Source: WLMZ01 sp963732585 (GTDB lineage: Bacteria > Actinomycetota > Acidimicrobiia > Acidimicrobiales > Ilumatobacteraceae). From it: DNA of 64,000 nt. Below, piece by piece: positions 1 through 9,080 of the stretch (the first letter of the stretch is position 1; every line of letters starts with the position of its first letter). Where the stretch lies: NCBI GenBank assembly GCA_963732585.1, contig CAVSZY010000005.1:186001-250000 (forward strand), written 5' to 3'. Position numbers and translations under genes: made by a program. Under the pieces are notes generated by a model that saw only the letters and a list, made by a program, of their open reading frames with translations, was not told the origin of the DNA and did no database searches.

Positions 1-42
1 CTGATCGCCGATCGCCTGTGCCAAGATCCGGTGACGACGTGA
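1..42 (+). CDS. C-terminal tail of an upstream gene (partial)
   Basis: Reading frame 1 is open from the window edge and stops at TGA 40-42, giving the last 13 residues LIADRLCQDPVTT. The stop overlaps the GTG start of the next gene (GTGA, 39-42), the usual sign of a translationally coupled operon. Genes next to a GH130/(alpha-alpha)-barrel pair are often glycosyltransferases, but 13 residues cannot identify the family. Confidence 0.5.
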   Translation: MIADRLCQDPVTT

Positions 43-1103
43 GCCGCCCCTCGTCGCCATTGACCCTGGCGACCAGAGCGCCGATGCAGCCGGCCTGGCG
101 GCACATCTTGGCGATGAGTGACGGGATCGGCATCTTCGAGCACGCCAAGTACGCGGTGCCGCGCCGTGAGGAGGGCTATTGCACCGACGACGTGTCCCGT
201 CTGCTGATCGCCATCGTCCGTGAGCCGTCCACCGGGCGCGAGCTCAACGAACTCGCTCGAACCTGTTTTCGCTTTCTCGTCGACGCTCAGGGCGTCAGTG
301 GCCGGGTGCGCAACCGCCGTAGTGCGGATGGGCGCTGGCACGGACGACGAGGGGTGGAGGATTGCTGGGGTCGCAGCGTGTGGGCGTTTGGCACCGCTGC
401 CCATCTCGCCGATGACGAGTGGATGAGAGCCAGCGCGGCGACGTACTTTGGACACGCAGTCCAACAACGCTCACCGCATCGCCGGGCGATGGCTTTCGCC
501 GCCCTTGGTGCAGCTGAAATGCTGGCTGTCGACCCTCGACATTCGCGAGCCCGGCAGTTGCTCGCCGACACGGTCATCGCCATCGGACCGGTCAACCCCG
601 ATCCCGCCTGGCCGTGGCCGGAGTCACGGCTGAGCTACGCCAACGCCGCGGTCGCTGAGGCACTGATCGTCGCCGGTCACTGGCTACAGCGTGATGACGT
701 CATGGCCGACGGTTTAATGCTGCTTCGCTGGTTACTTGAACTGCAGACCCATGAGGGCGACCTTTCCCCGGTGCCGGTCGCGGGCGCAGGACCGGACACA
801 GTCTTTCCAGGGTTCGATCAACAGCCGATCGAGGTGGCCGCGCTGGCCGATGCCTGTGCCCGAGCGCACTTGCTGACGGGCGACGTTGCCTGGCGGCGAG
901 GGATCGACTTGGCGATCGGTTGGTTCGCTGGCGCCAACGATCTCGGCGTGATGATGTCGGACCCGATCACCGGTGGCGGCTTCGATGGCCTAACCCCCGA
1001 CGGTCCCAATCTCAACCAGGGCGCCGAGTCGACGGTGGCGTTGCTGTCGACTTTGCAACATCGCCTACCCGCTGTCGACCTGTCGACGGCTGCGGTCGCT
1101 TAG
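39..1103 (+). CDS. Carbohydrate-associated (alpha/alpha)-type protein next to GH130
   Basis: A 354-residue protein starting at GTG 39, which overlaps the previous stop. It carries the segment GIFEHAKYAVPRREEGYC followed by TDDVSRLL near the N-terminus, and repeated helical stretches rich in Trp, Ala and Leu, as in all-alpha glycoside-processing folds. Database entries of this type are often named glycosyltransferase, but no GT-A or GT-B motif is visible, so the reaction is unknown. It converges on a GH130 gene with a 4-bp tail-to-tail overlap (1100-1103). The pairing suggests a role in mannoside or other storage or cell-surface glycan metabolism (inference). Confidence 0.6.
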   Translation: MSRPSSPLTLATRAPMQPAWRHILAMSDGIGIFEHAKYAVPRREEGYCTDDVSRLLIAIVREPSTGRELNELARTCFRFLVDAQGVSGRVRNRRSADGRWHGRRGVEDCWGRSVWAFGTAAHLADDEWMRASAATYFGHAVQQRSPHRRAMAFAALGAAEMLAVDPRHSRARQLLADTVIAIGPVNPDPAWPWPESRLSYANAAVAEALIVAGHWLQRDDVMADGLMLLRWLLELQTHEGDLSPVPVAGAGPDTVFPGFDQQPIEVAALADACARAHLLTGDVAWRRGIDLAIGWFAGANDLGVMMSDPITGGGFDGLTPDGPNLNQGAESTVALLSTLQHRLPAVDLSTAAVA

Positions 1104-2593
1104 CCGGTCAAGCGTTTGAGCAGTTCGGCAAGGGGGATCGTGGCGATGCTCGCCCCGACGTCGGCAAAGCCATAGGGAAGGATCAGGTGATCCCCGTGGA
1201 TCATGCTGCCGCAGGAATAGACGACGTTGGGCACATACCCTTCGCGTTCGTTGGTCTCGGGGCTGAGCAACGGTTCGTCGAGGTGGCCGACAACACGTGT
1301 TGGGTCGTCGAGGTCGAGCAGCAGAGCACCGAGTGTGTAGCGGCGGAACGGACCGACGCCGTGGGTGATCACCAGCCATCCAGCTTCGGTCTCCAGTGGT
1401 GAGCCACAATTGCCCAGCTGCATCAGCTCCCACGGCCGCTCCGGTTCTTGAACGACGGTGGCCTCGCTCCAGATGCGGATGTCATCGGAGGTCATGATGA
1501 AGTTGTTGACGTTGTCGTGGCGGCCCAAGGCGACGAAACGCCCATCGATGCGCCGCGGGAAGAGGGCAATCCCCTTGTTGTGGGCTGCCTTGCCGCTGAG
1601 CGTGGTGACTCGAAATTCGGTGAAGTCGTGGGTCTCGATCAGCTGCGGCAGGATCTGCTGCCCGTCGAAGGCGGTGTATGTCGCGAAGTAGGTCACCGCA
1701 CCGTCGTCGTCCACGAAACGGACGAAGCGGGCGTCTTCCATGCCATGACTTTCGGTAGGTCCGCTCGGAAACAGCACCCGCTCCGAGATGTCGACAGCGC
1801 TGGGGAAGGTCACCCGATAATTCGACGAGGCCAACCAATGCAGCAACCGCGTGGTTTCACCGGAGATCGAATGCTCGATCCCGTCGCCATCGAGAGCATC
1901 GATTGCCGCCTCCAGATCGGCCATCGTGAATCGGCGATCCAGCCGCGACAGCACGATCGCCTCGATCTCGTTGTTCATCCCAAGCTCGTCGAGTTTCGAA
2001 CTGAACAGCCGCTTATCAAAAACGTGATGCTGGCGGTCGCCGGTCATCGCGAACTCGTTCGGTGCGTCGATGCGAACGGACGCATCAGCGCCGACCACGC
2101 CGGAACGAAACTCGATCGAGGAGATGTGCCCCTCGCCGATGGAGCGCAGGCTCATCACCACGCGCACCTCGCCATCCGCCAATCCCGTTTGGTCTGGGGC
2201 GGCCACGATGGAGGGGTTGCCGAGCGCCGCGGCCTCGATCGAGTATTCGTGGGTGAAGTAGGCGCTGATCAGCGTCCGACGGTCATCGGTGAGCGCACTC
2301 GACGTCGGGTCGCTTTCTGCGAGCCGCTCGAGGTGCGGTGCGATGACCGCGAAGCTGCGCGCCAATGCGGCATCGAGGTCGCGGTGCCGGTCGGTGAACA
2401 AGGCCAGCGCGTCGCGCAGCGTGGCGGCGATCTCGTCGTCCGACATTGCCAAGATCCTCATCAACAACGTCTGCATGCGTGTCGAACCGTCCGGGTAGAC
2501 CTCCTCGCGAGGCACGTACGGCTTGGCGATGACCCGCCGCGGGTCGGGCATCTGGCGCAGCGAGCTACAGCGAGTCATCCGGAGCGTCTCCAT
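1100..2593 (-). CDS. GH130 family glycosidase/phosphorylase
   Basis: About 497 residues. The C-terminal two thirds are a GH130 five-bladed propeller: SHGMEDARFVRF holds the conserved Glu-Asp of the family, followed by AAHNKGIALFPRRIDGRF, GRHDN, the GNCGSPLET segment and a C-terminal PLLSPE. GH130 enzymes phosphorolyse or hydrolyse beta-mannosides. The roughly 170-residue N-terminal extension is typical of the longer GH130 subgroup. I place the start at ATG 2593, preceded on the minus strand by GGGG; an upstream start at 2665 is in frame but adds low-quality sequence. It is convergent with the preceding gene. Substrate (mannobiose, mannogen or other) is not resolvable. Confidence 0.85.
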   Translation of the reverse strand: METLRMTRCSSLRQMPDPRRVIAKPYVPREEVYPDGSTRMQTLLMRILAMSDDEIAATLRDALALFTDRHRDLDAALARSFAVIAPHLERLAESDPTSSALTDDRRTLISAYFTHEYSIEAAALGNPSIVAAPDQTGLADGEVRVVMSLRSIGEGHISSIEFRSGVVGADASVRIDAPNEFAMTGDRQHHVFDKRLFSSKLDELGMNNEIEAIVLSRLDRRFTMADLEAAIDALDGDGIEHSISGETTRLLHWLASSNYRVTFPSAVDISERVLFPSGPTESHGMEDARFVRFVDDDGAVTYFATYTAFDGQQILPQLIETHDFTEFRVTTLSGKAAHNKGIALFPRRIDGRFVALGRHDNVNNFIMTSDDIRIWSEATVVQEPERPWELMQLGNCGSPLETEAGWLVITHGVGPFRRYTLGALLLDLDDPTRVVGHLDEPLLSPETNEREGYVPNVVYSCGSMIHGDHLILPYGFADVGASIATIPLAELLKRLTG

Positions 2594-3044
2594 GGCATAC
2601 CCCGGTTCTCGGTGTCGATGTTGCGTGTCGTTCGACACCAGCCGGGCAACCGTAGCGCCGATCAATCAGCAACCCGCGTCACACCGACGTGGTGGACATC
2701 TGTTCACCTGTTGCTGGGTTTGCGCTGACCAAGTTCGACGCTAGAGCAGGGCCAGGATGCCGAGCACGCAATGACTCTCCGTTAGTGCACACTGCTACCC
2801 GGAGCGGCGCTCTTTTACCTGCCTCAGAGTCAAATTGCAAATATCTGTGCAGATCAGCTCTCCTATGAATGGTCGAGATCGCGCGGCTGGCTGCGCGGCG
2901 CACACACAGACCGCCGAGCTGTTCCGGCTGCTGCGCCGCCCATCCCCACACGGGCGCAGAAATTCCTGGGGCACGAGAGTTGGAACACGTATTAGGCATA
3001 CCTAACATAGAGCATCAAGTAGCGCGACAACCGAAGGAAACCTC
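2594..3044. other. Divergent intergenic region with iron-box promoter
   Basis: About 450 bp between the divergent GH130 and iron-transporter genes, visibly less GC-rich than the flanks. It contains an imperfect palindrome ATCTGTGCAGAT (2843-2854) and a DtxR/IdeR-like box just upstream of the transporter. No convincing ORF lies here. Confidence 0.6.
2992..3010 (+). promoter_or_regulatory. DtxR/IdeR-like iron box
   Basis: TTAGGCATACCTAACATAG matches the actinobacterial IdeR/DtxR consensus TTAGGTTAGCCTAACCTAA at 14 of 19 positions, including both TTAGG and CCTAA arms. It ends 34 bp before the GTG start of a ferric-iron binding protein, so iron-dependent repression of the transporter is expected. 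Confidence 0.75.
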
Positions 3045-4187
3045 GTGGGCACATCACAGCACCGATCGACACAGCCCGAATCGACACAGCACCGATCGAC
3101 ACGGCACGAATCGACACGGCAACGACGGATGGCACTCGGTCTCGGTGTATTGCTCGCCACGGTAACGATCGCTGCCTGCGGCGACGACAGCGACGTGGCC
3201 GTCGAGGCCACCGTGGCGTCCGCGGCTACGGCAGAACCAACGGCTACCGCCGCACAATCAACCTCGATCGTCGTCTACAGCGGCCGCAGCGAAGACCTCG
3301 TCGCCCCGTTGCTCGAGCAATTCACCGAGGAAACCGGAATTGCAGTCGAGTTCCGCGGTGGCGATAGCGGCGAGCTCGCTGCCCAATTGTTGACCGAAGG
3401 CGACGCCTCACCCGCCGACGTGTTCTTCTCCCAGGACGCAGGCGCCCTCGGTGCCGTTGACGAAGCCGGCTTGCTGGCGGCGTTGCCCGACACCGTGCTC
3501 GACGTTGTCGATGAGCGCTTCCGCGGCACGTCCGGCAACTGGGTGGCGACGAGTGGGCGGATGCGCGTCATCGTCTATAACCCCACCACTGTGGCCACCC
3601 CACCGACAACGATCGACCAACTGCTCGATCCGTCGTGGAAGGGCCGCATCGGCTTTGCGCCGACGAACGCATCCTGGCAGTCCTTCGTCACCGCCTTGCG
3701 CGTCCTGCGCGGTGAGGACGGCGCCCGCACCTGGTTGGAAGGTTTCGCTGCCAACGACCCGGTCGCTTTCGAGAAGAATGGGGCTGTGCGCGACGCAGTC
3801 AACGCCGCTGAGGTCGACCTCGGCCTGGTCAACCATTACTACCTGCTCGAACTCATCGCCGCGGAGGGCGACGCTGTTGTCGCCCGCAACCAGTTCCTCG
3901 ATGCCGGCGACGTCGGCGGCCTGGTCAACGTCGCTGGAGTCGGTGTCTTGGCCAGCAGCGATCGTCAACCGGCGGCGCAACAACTGATCGAATTCCTGCT
4001 TTCCGAGACCGGTCAGACCTATTTCGCCACCAAGACGTACGAGTACCCGATGATCAGCGGGATCGCTGTCGCCGATGGCCTGCCGTCGCTCGACGAGCTC
4101 CAGCCACCAGCGATCGATCTTGCCGATCTGCGTTCGATCGCCGAGACGCAGCAACTCCTGCAGGACGTCGGTCTGTTGACCTTATGA
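3045..4187 (+). CDS. Ferric-iron ABC transporter substrate-binding lipoprotein (FbpA-like)
   Basis: 380 residues. Start GTG 3045 is supported by GAAGGAAA 7 nt upstream; the internal ATG at 3129 lacks a ribosome site. The N-terminus has a long basic region built from a 15-bp tandem repeat, a hydrophobic stretch (about 30-44) and a lipobox ending TIAAC, so it is a lipoprotein. The mature part begins SIVVYSGRSEDLVAPLLEQF, as in Fbp/AfuA iron-binding proteins, and has the twin tyrosines of NHYYLL (Y265-Y266) that bind Fe(III) in FbpA. It overlaps the permease gene by ATGA and lies behind an iron box. Iron is the best substrate call; other trivalent-metal or phosphonate-like ligands are less likely. 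Confidence 0.88.
   Translation: MGTSQHRSTQPESTQHRSTRHESTRQRRMALGLGVLLATVTIAACGDDSDVAVEATVASAATAEPTATAAQSTSIVVYSGRSEDLVAPLLEQFTEETGIAVEFRGGDSGELAAQLLTEGDASPADVFFSQDAGALGAVDEAGLLAALPDTVLDVVDERFRGTSGNWVATSGRMRVIVYNPTTVATPPTTIDQLLDPSWKGRIGFAPTNASWQSFVTALRVLRGEDGARTWLEGFAANDPVAFEKNGAVRDAVNAAEVDLGLVNHYYLLELIAAEGDAVVARNQFLDAGDVGGLVNVAGVGVLASSDRQPAAQQLIEFLLSETGQTYFATKTYEYPMISGIAVADGLPSLDELQPPAIDLADLRSIAETQQLLQDVGLLTL
3056..3115 (+). repeat. Four tandem 15-bp repeats within the signal-peptide n-region
   Basis: Four consecutive 15-bp units beginning ACAGCACCGATCGAC (3056-3070, 3071-3085, 3086-3100, 3101-3115), the first and third identical. They encode pentapeptides QHRST, QPEST, QHRST, RHEST ahead of RQRR. 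The unit is a multiple of three, so copy-number change would keep the frame. Confidence 0.9.
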
Positions 4188-5755
4188 CCGATGGGGGTGC
4201 GTTTGCGGGCCGCTTGGCCAGACGCCGTGGGGTGAGACCGTTTGGCGGTCTCACCCCTTTGGCGTTGGTCATCGGGCTCCTCAGCATCTCCCCGCTGATC
4301 TACCTGGTGGATCGGGCCCGACAGGGAGGGTGGTCGGGTTTTACCGACGACATCTGGCATCGATCGACGTGGGATGTCGTCGTTCGCAGCCTGTTCCTGG
4401 TCGTCGTCGCCACGTTGCTGTGCACCACGTTCGGGGTTGTCGCCGCTGTTCTCGTCTCCAGGTCAGGGTTGCGTGGTGCCCGCATCTGGCGTGTGGTGCT
4501 CGCCCTGCCGTTGGCCATCCCGACCTATCTCGCTGGCTATGCGTGGATTGCTGCGTTCCCCGGAATCCGGGGATTCTGGGCCGCGAACCTGGTGCTTGTC
4601 GCCTGTTCCTATCCGTACGTCTACCTTCCGGTGGTCGCTGCGCTCGGCCAGGTCGAGCGGTCTCATGAGGACGTCGCCCGCAGCCTCGGTCGCTCCCCGC
4701 TCAACGTGTTCCTCACCGTCACCTGGCCGCAGATCCGCCCGGCCGTCACGGCCGGTGCCTTGCTCAGCGCGCTGTACGTGCTCAGCGACTTCGGGGCCGT
4801 CGGCTCGATGCGTTATCAGGCCTTCACCTGGGAGATCTTTCAGTCCTATCGGGCCGGGTTCAACGCCGACCGGGCTGCGTCGCTGGCCCTGGTGCTGGTC
4901 GTCGGTGCCGGGGCGCTGGTGCTCGCCGAGTTGTCGAGTCGTGGTCGGGCGACAACGAGATCGGCGCGCACCTCGGCCTCTAGCGACCGACTGGCTTGGC
5001 CAGCCCGCCACCGATTGTTCGCCGGAGTCGTCTTGTCGTCGATCATTGCCGTGTCGCTGGTCTTCCCCGTCGTGTCGGTCACCCGCTGGTTTCTTCACGG
5101 CCTCGATGGGGTGGAATGGGGCGAGTTGGTCGCCGCGCTCTGGGCCTCGGTGCGATATGCGATCTTGGCATCGATGGTCACCACCATCGTCGCCTTGGTT
5201 GTGGCCATCGCCGCTGCTCGCTCAGCCGGACGCCTCGACCGGCTGGCCGAGGCGCTGACCTACCTCACCCATTCGTTGCCGTCCGTCGTCATCGGGATCT
5301 CGATGATCTACCTCTCCTTGCGTGTCGTGCCAGGCTGGTACCAGCGCACGCCCGTGCTCATCGCCGCCTACGCCCTGCTGTTCTTGCCGCTCGCCGTCGC
5401 CAGCGCCCGGGCCGCGCTCGAGCGTTGCCCGGCACCGTGGGAGGAAGCATCGAGATCGTTGGGCGTCGGCGCCTGGCGCACGCTGCTGCGGGTCACCTTG
5501 CGGGTGGCTGCGCCGGGCCTCGCTGCCGGGGCGGCGCTGACTGCGTTGGCGACGATGAAGGAGTTGCCGACTACGCTTTTGCTCCACCCCACTGGAACGG
5601 ACACCTTGGCGATGGAGCTGTGGAGCAAAATGGGCGTCAGCGATGTCGAGGGTGCCGCCCCGTTCGCCCTCGCGCTCGTGCTCTTCGCCGCGGTGCCAAC
5701 GGCCGTGCTCGGTTGGTTCACCGGCCAACTGGGAGGCGACGATGCTCGCGGTTGA
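4184..5755 (+). CDS. Ferric-iron ABC transporter permease, two fused domains (FbpB-like)
   Basis: 523 residues with about twelve hydrophobic segments arranged as two BPD_transp_1 domains. Each carries an EAA loop for contact with the ATPase: EDVARSLGRSPLNVF near residue 165 and EEASRSLGVGAWRTL near residue 425. This fused form is typical of FbpB/SfuB iron permeases. Start ATG 4184 overlaps the previous stop (ATGA) and the 3' end overlaps the ATPase start. A perfect 12-bp hairpin lies 45 bp inside the gene and may reduce permease expression relative to the binding protein. Confidence 0.92.
   Translation: MTDGGAFAGRLARRRGVRPFGGLTPLALVIGLLSISPLIYLVDRARQGGWSGFTDDIWHRSTWDVVVRSLFLVVVATLLCTTFGVVAAVLVSRSGLRGARIWRVVLALPLAIPTYLAGYAWIAAFPGIRGFWAANLVLVACSYPYVYLPVVAALGQVERSHEDVARSLGRSPLNVFLTVTWPQIRPAVTAGALLSALYVLSDFGAVGSMRYQAFTWEIFQSYRAGFNADRAASLALVLVVGAGALVLAELSSRGRATTRSARTSASSDRLAWPARHRLFAGVVLSSIIAVSLVFPVVSVTRWFLHGLDGVEWGELVAALWASVRYAILASMVTTIVALVVAIAAARSAGRLDRLAEALTYLTHSLPSVVIGISMIYLSLRVVPGWYQRTPVLIAAYALLFLPLAVASARAALERCPAPWEEASRSLGVGAWRTLLRVTLRVAAPGLAAGAALTALATMKELPTTLLLHPTGTDTLAMELWSKMGVSDVEGAAPFALALVLFAAVPTAVLGWFTGQLGGDDARG
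4229..4257 (+). promoter_or_regulatory. Strong hairpin at the start of the permease coding sequence
   Basis: GGGGTGAGACCG (4229-4240) and CGGTCTCACCCC (4246-4257) form a perfect 12-bp GC-rich stem with a 5-nt TTTGG loop, followed by TTT. It sits within codons 16-25 of the permease. Such an element could act as a partial terminator or RNA stabiliser giving more binding protein than permease (inference). Confidence 0.7.
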
Positions 5756-6810
5756 TCAGCGCTGATGATGCGGGCTTGATCGAGGTCAAGGATCTGAGCC
5801 GCACGTTTCGCCGCAACGGCCAGGCGGTGCGGGCCTTGGTTGACGCCACGTTGCGCGTCGAGCCAGGGTCGCTGACTGCCTTGCTCGGGCCGTCTGGTTG
5901 CGGCAAGACGACGCTGCTGCGCTGCATCGCCGGCTTCGACGTGCCGGACAGCGGCCAGGTGATTGTCTCTGGACGCCGCTTGGTGGGTCCCGACACGTTC
6001 GTCAAACCCGAGCGCCGCAACGTCGGCATCGTTCCTCAAGACGGCGCGCTGTTCCCCCATCTCAGCGTTGCCGACAATGTCGGCTTCGGTGTTGCCCGTG
6101 GCATTCGGGCACGTCGAGTGGCCGAATGCCTCGAACTTGTCGAACTCGGCGAGTATGGCCAGGCCCGCCCGGCGGAGCTGAGCGGCGGGCAACAACAGCG
6201 CGTCGCCGTCGCCCGAGCGTTGGCTCCGCGCCCCGATGTGTTGTTGCTCGACGAGCCATTTTCGGCGCTCGACGCCGGGCTCCGAGCCCGAGTTCGTGCC
6301 GATATCGCCGCCGTCTTGCGTTCGGCGGGGATCTCCTCGCTGCTCGTCACCCACGACCAAGACGAGGCGCTATCGATCGCCGATGCCGTCGCCGTGATGT
6401 TCGACGGTTGCGTCCATCAGATGGGCACTCCCGCCGCGCTCTACCGTCGGCCGCACTCGCTGCGCGTCGCCAGATTCCTCGGTGAGATCAATGAGTTGCC
6501 CGGTCGCGCCACGCCAGGTAGTGCGACCTGCGCCCTCGGTACCTTGGCGCTCGATGCTGTCGCCCAAGCTCCGCTGGCGGGGTCGGTGACCGTTGCAGTG
6601 CGCCCGGAACAGATCCGGGTGCAAGACAACGCCACCTTGAAAGCGACCGTCGAACGGGTTGCCTACTACGGCCACGATGGCACGATCGACCTTCGCTTAG
6701 CGGACGGCACCGCGCTGCACGCCAGGAGCGACTCGGCGGGCCTGCCGACGGTTGGTGACGTTGTCGGTATCGAAGTGATCGGCCCGGTTCTCGCCTACGC
6801 CCCGGAGTGA
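5752..6810 (+). CDS. Ferric-iron ABC transporter ATP-binding protein (FbpC-like)
   Basis: 352 residues from TTG 5752, which overlaps the permease stop (TTGA); a GGGAGG lies about 15 nt upstream, and TTG 5776 is a shorter alternative. The ATPase motifs are complete: Walker A GPSGCGKTT (about 46), Q-loop VPQDGALFP, signature LSGGQQQRVAVARAL (about 143), Walker B LLLDEPFSALD (about 165) and H-loop LLVTHDQDE. The last 110 residues form a TOBE-like domain (VAVRPEQIRV). It energises the iron permease. Third gene of the iron operon. Confidence 0.92.
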   Translation: MISADDAGLIEVKDLSRTFRRNGQAVRALVDATLRVEPGSLTALLGPSGCGKTTLLRCIAGFDVPDSGQVIVSGRRLVGPDTFVKPERRNVGIVPQDGALFPHLSVADNVGFGVARGIRARRVAECLELVELGEYGQARPAELSGGQQQRVAVARALAPRPDVLLLDEPFSALDAGLRARVRADIAAVLRSAGISSLLVTHDQDEALSIADAVAVMFDGCVHQMGTPAALYRRPHSLRVARFLGEINELPGRATPGSATCALGTLALDAVAQAPLAGSVTVAVRPEQIRVQDNATLKATVERVAYYGHDGTIDLRLADGTALHARSDSAGLPTVGDVVGIEVIGPVLAYAPE

Positions 6811-6842
6811 GCCGCTGAGGCGCTCGCCGACACCGCCCAAGC

Positions 6843-9077
6843 TCAGTCGTTCTCGGCGATTCGTAGAAACAAGGTTTGCCCGAGAGCGTCGTCAAGCCCG
6901 TCGTTGTCGGTGACGACATACATGGCGCCGTCTGCGGTTACACCCAGCCCTTCGGGCTTGTCTGGCGCCCAAATCGATCGAGCGGTCAGGATGTCAGCGA
7001 TGTCCGCCTCAAGCGACTTGGAAAGGACGTCGAGCCCATCCTGGTGATCGATTTCATGAAAGTCCGCAGCCAACTGATCGACGGCGTACACCCGTTTGAG
7101 TACAGCCTCGCCGCCCGCACCGTTGTCGCGTTCCAGAACCCCGAGGCGCCCGTCGGGCAAGATGGCAAGGTCGGCGACGTGTACTGCCGTGTCGCCGATA
7201 TCGGTTGCGTATCGCGCGAACGTCCAACGCTGAATGTCGACCTCATAGCGGGCGATGAGTACAAGGTTCTCAATGTCGGGCTTCTGGAAGGCGACAAACA
7301 CCAACTCTCGACCATTGCTGTCGCTGACTGCCACGCCTTCGACACCGATTGGCCCAGCGCTTCCCGTGGGAATCGGCACCTCCGCCGCCACCGTACCATC
7401 GGGTTCCACACGGAGCAGGGCGTTCGCTGCCCACGCCTTGCCATCGCTGCCAGTCCGCAGCTCAGACACCATCCAGACGCCGCCAGAAGGTCTCGCTGCC
7501 AATCCTTCGGCATCGAGGTCGCGGCGCGGTTGTCCGGAGGCATCGACGACCAGCCGACGGTCGACGATCTCGGCCGGGTTTCGATCGAGCGCAATCGTGT
7601 ACACGTACGTTTCGGCGAAGGACGCGTCATTTACTGAATACATTCGCTGCGCGTTGGTCGGATCACCCGAAAGGCCCGATAGTGCAGACCACGGGATCGG
7701 TGCATTCCCGAGACGGATGCTGCGAAGCTGGACAGGGCCGACGTGAGTGCTGCCGCGTTCATAGATGGTGATCATTGACGGGTACTCCCCCTCTTCGTCG
7801 GCCCCGCTCGCCGACACCGCCAGCACGTTGCGAAGTGGAGCCGCGGCGATATCGGCGGGTTCGTCACCAGTTGGCAGCATCTGGAGCAATGTTGGACGTC
7901 CGTGGTCAAGTCGATACACCCCGACCACGTTCGCCTGTTCGGCTCCGATGAACATCAACTGGTCGCCATCAAATCGGGCCACGGCTATCGATGATGGTTC
8001 CGAACCTCGGTTGGCGCTTCGGCTGTCGTCGTAATGACCCACACTCATGACGTCGTGCTCGAACGAGGCGCCACTGTCGTACATCACTCGCCCTGAGGGG
8101 GAAAACATCGTGAAACCCCGCGAGCCACCTCGTAGGCCATCGAGGCTCTGATAGTTCCCCTCGTTGGCGGTGATGAAGGCCGAGTCGTCGAGCCAGGCCA
8201 CCGCACTCGGTTCCCGCCTCAGCACCGCTGAGTCGATCGGCGAGATCACCCCCTCCCCAGATGGCCCAAACTCCTCCTCGCTGATGTCAATGTCACTGAG
8301 CCGAGCATGACCAGCGCCAAATTCGTCGACAACCTCGGCTGTCAGCGTGTCGATAACGACGAGGTGATTGTTTTCCTGAAAGGTCACCACGGCTCGATGT
8401 GAATCACTGATCGATACTGCCTCCGGCTCCGGATCACTGCCGTCGTCCATCGCGCCGTTCGCCACGTCGACGTCTCGCACCAACCACGACTGGGTCGGAC
8501 CCGACCGCGTGATGACCGTGACCCGGCCGGCAGGGGCCTGTGGGAGCCGATCCGTCCCACTCGCGTTTTCGACGGCAACAACGATGTGGACGCCGTCCGA
8601 GGAGACGGCAAGTCCGGCAGGCTGGCCTCGTAGGTCGATTTCTGCGGTAGTACGCCGACTTCGCATGTCGATCACCGCCAGGTGACCGGAAGGCTCGCCG
8701 TCGTCTGCCGATGTATCAACTGCGACGACAAGCTCATCGCTGTGAATTGCGACATCGGTGGCGGTGCCGCGAAGGTCAATGGTGCCGCGTCCGCGTGGTG
8801 CGCCGGGAATGGTGAGATCGACGACGCCAAGACGCGGGGCGGTGACGTCTGCGTAGACGATGACTCGACCATCGGCGGAGATCGCCAGGGGGCCTGCCGA
8901 GGTTGTGCCGTTGGTGCTGACATCGAACGTCGCGAGGTGTCCGAAGAGGGCTAGCTCGTCATCGCTGCCTTGAGCGAGACCGCTCAGCCCTACCGCGCCC
9001 ACGGCGACTGAGACAATCGTCGCAGCTAACGGCCACGCAGACGCAAGCCACCCGAGACGAGGTGCGGTGACGCTCAC
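6843..9077 (-). CDS. Secreted phytase-like/esterase-like beta-propeller protein
   Basis: 744 residues. An N-terminal hydrophobic segment (about 10-35) looks like a signal peptide or anchor. The first part is a propeller of repeated ISADGRVIVYAD-like strands. The C-terminal third resembles the phytase-like domain family (PF13449), with LDAEGLAARPSGGVWMVSE, VEGVAVSDSNGRELVF and PEGLGVTADGAMYVVTDND. These proteins are usually annotated as esterase-like activity of phytase; a phosphoester substrate is plausible but unproven. Start GTG 9077 lies 3 bp after the stop of the polyphosphate polymerase gene, so the two are probably translationally coupled. The pairing suggests extracytoplasmic phosphate handling. 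Confidence 0.75.
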   Translation of the reverse strand: MSVTAPRLGWLASAWPLAATIVSVAVGAVGLSGLAQGSDDELALFGHLATFDVSTNGTTSAGPLAISADGRVIVYADVTAPRLGVVDLTIPGAPRGRGTIDLRGTATDVAIHSDELVVAVDTSADDGEPSGHLAVIDMRSRRTTAEIDLRGQPAGLAVSSDGVHIVVAVENASGTDRLPQAPAGRVTVITRSGPTQSWLVRDVDVANGAMDDGSDPEPEAVSISDSHRAVVTFQENNHLVVIDTLTAEVVDEFGAGHARLSDIDISEEEFGPSGEGVISPIDSAVLRREPSAVAWLDDSAFITANEGNYQSLDGLRGGSRGFTMFSPSGRVMYDSGASFEHDVMSVGHYDDSRSANRGSEPSSIAVARFDGDQLMFIGAEQANVVGVYRLDHGRPTLLQMLPTGDEPADIAAAPLRNVLAVSASGADEEGEYPSMITIYERGSTHVGPVQLRSIRLGNAPIPWSALSGLSGDPTNAQRMYSVNDASFAETYVYTIALDRNPAEIVDRRLVVDASGQPRRDLDAEGLAARPSGGVWMVSELRTGSDGKAWAANALLRVEPDGTVAAEVPIPTGSAGPIGVEGVAVSDSNGRELVFVAFQKPDIENLVLIARYEVDIQRWTFARYATDIGDTAVHVADLAILPDGRLGVLERDNGAGGEAVLKRVYAVDQLAADFHEIDHQDGLDVLSKSLEADIADILTARSIWAPDKPEGLGVTADGAMYVVTDNDGLDDALGQTLFLRIAEND

Positions 9078-9080
9078 TGG

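Noticed and set aside
1448..2728. Long plus-strand ORF (426 codons) opposite the GH130 gene
   Set aside because: It is the antisense shadow of a clearly homologous GH130 protein and has no recognisable domain.
3056..3115. Short regular repeats suggestive of a CRISPR or iteron array
   Set aside because: Units are 15 bp with no spacers and are in frame inside the lipoprotein leader.
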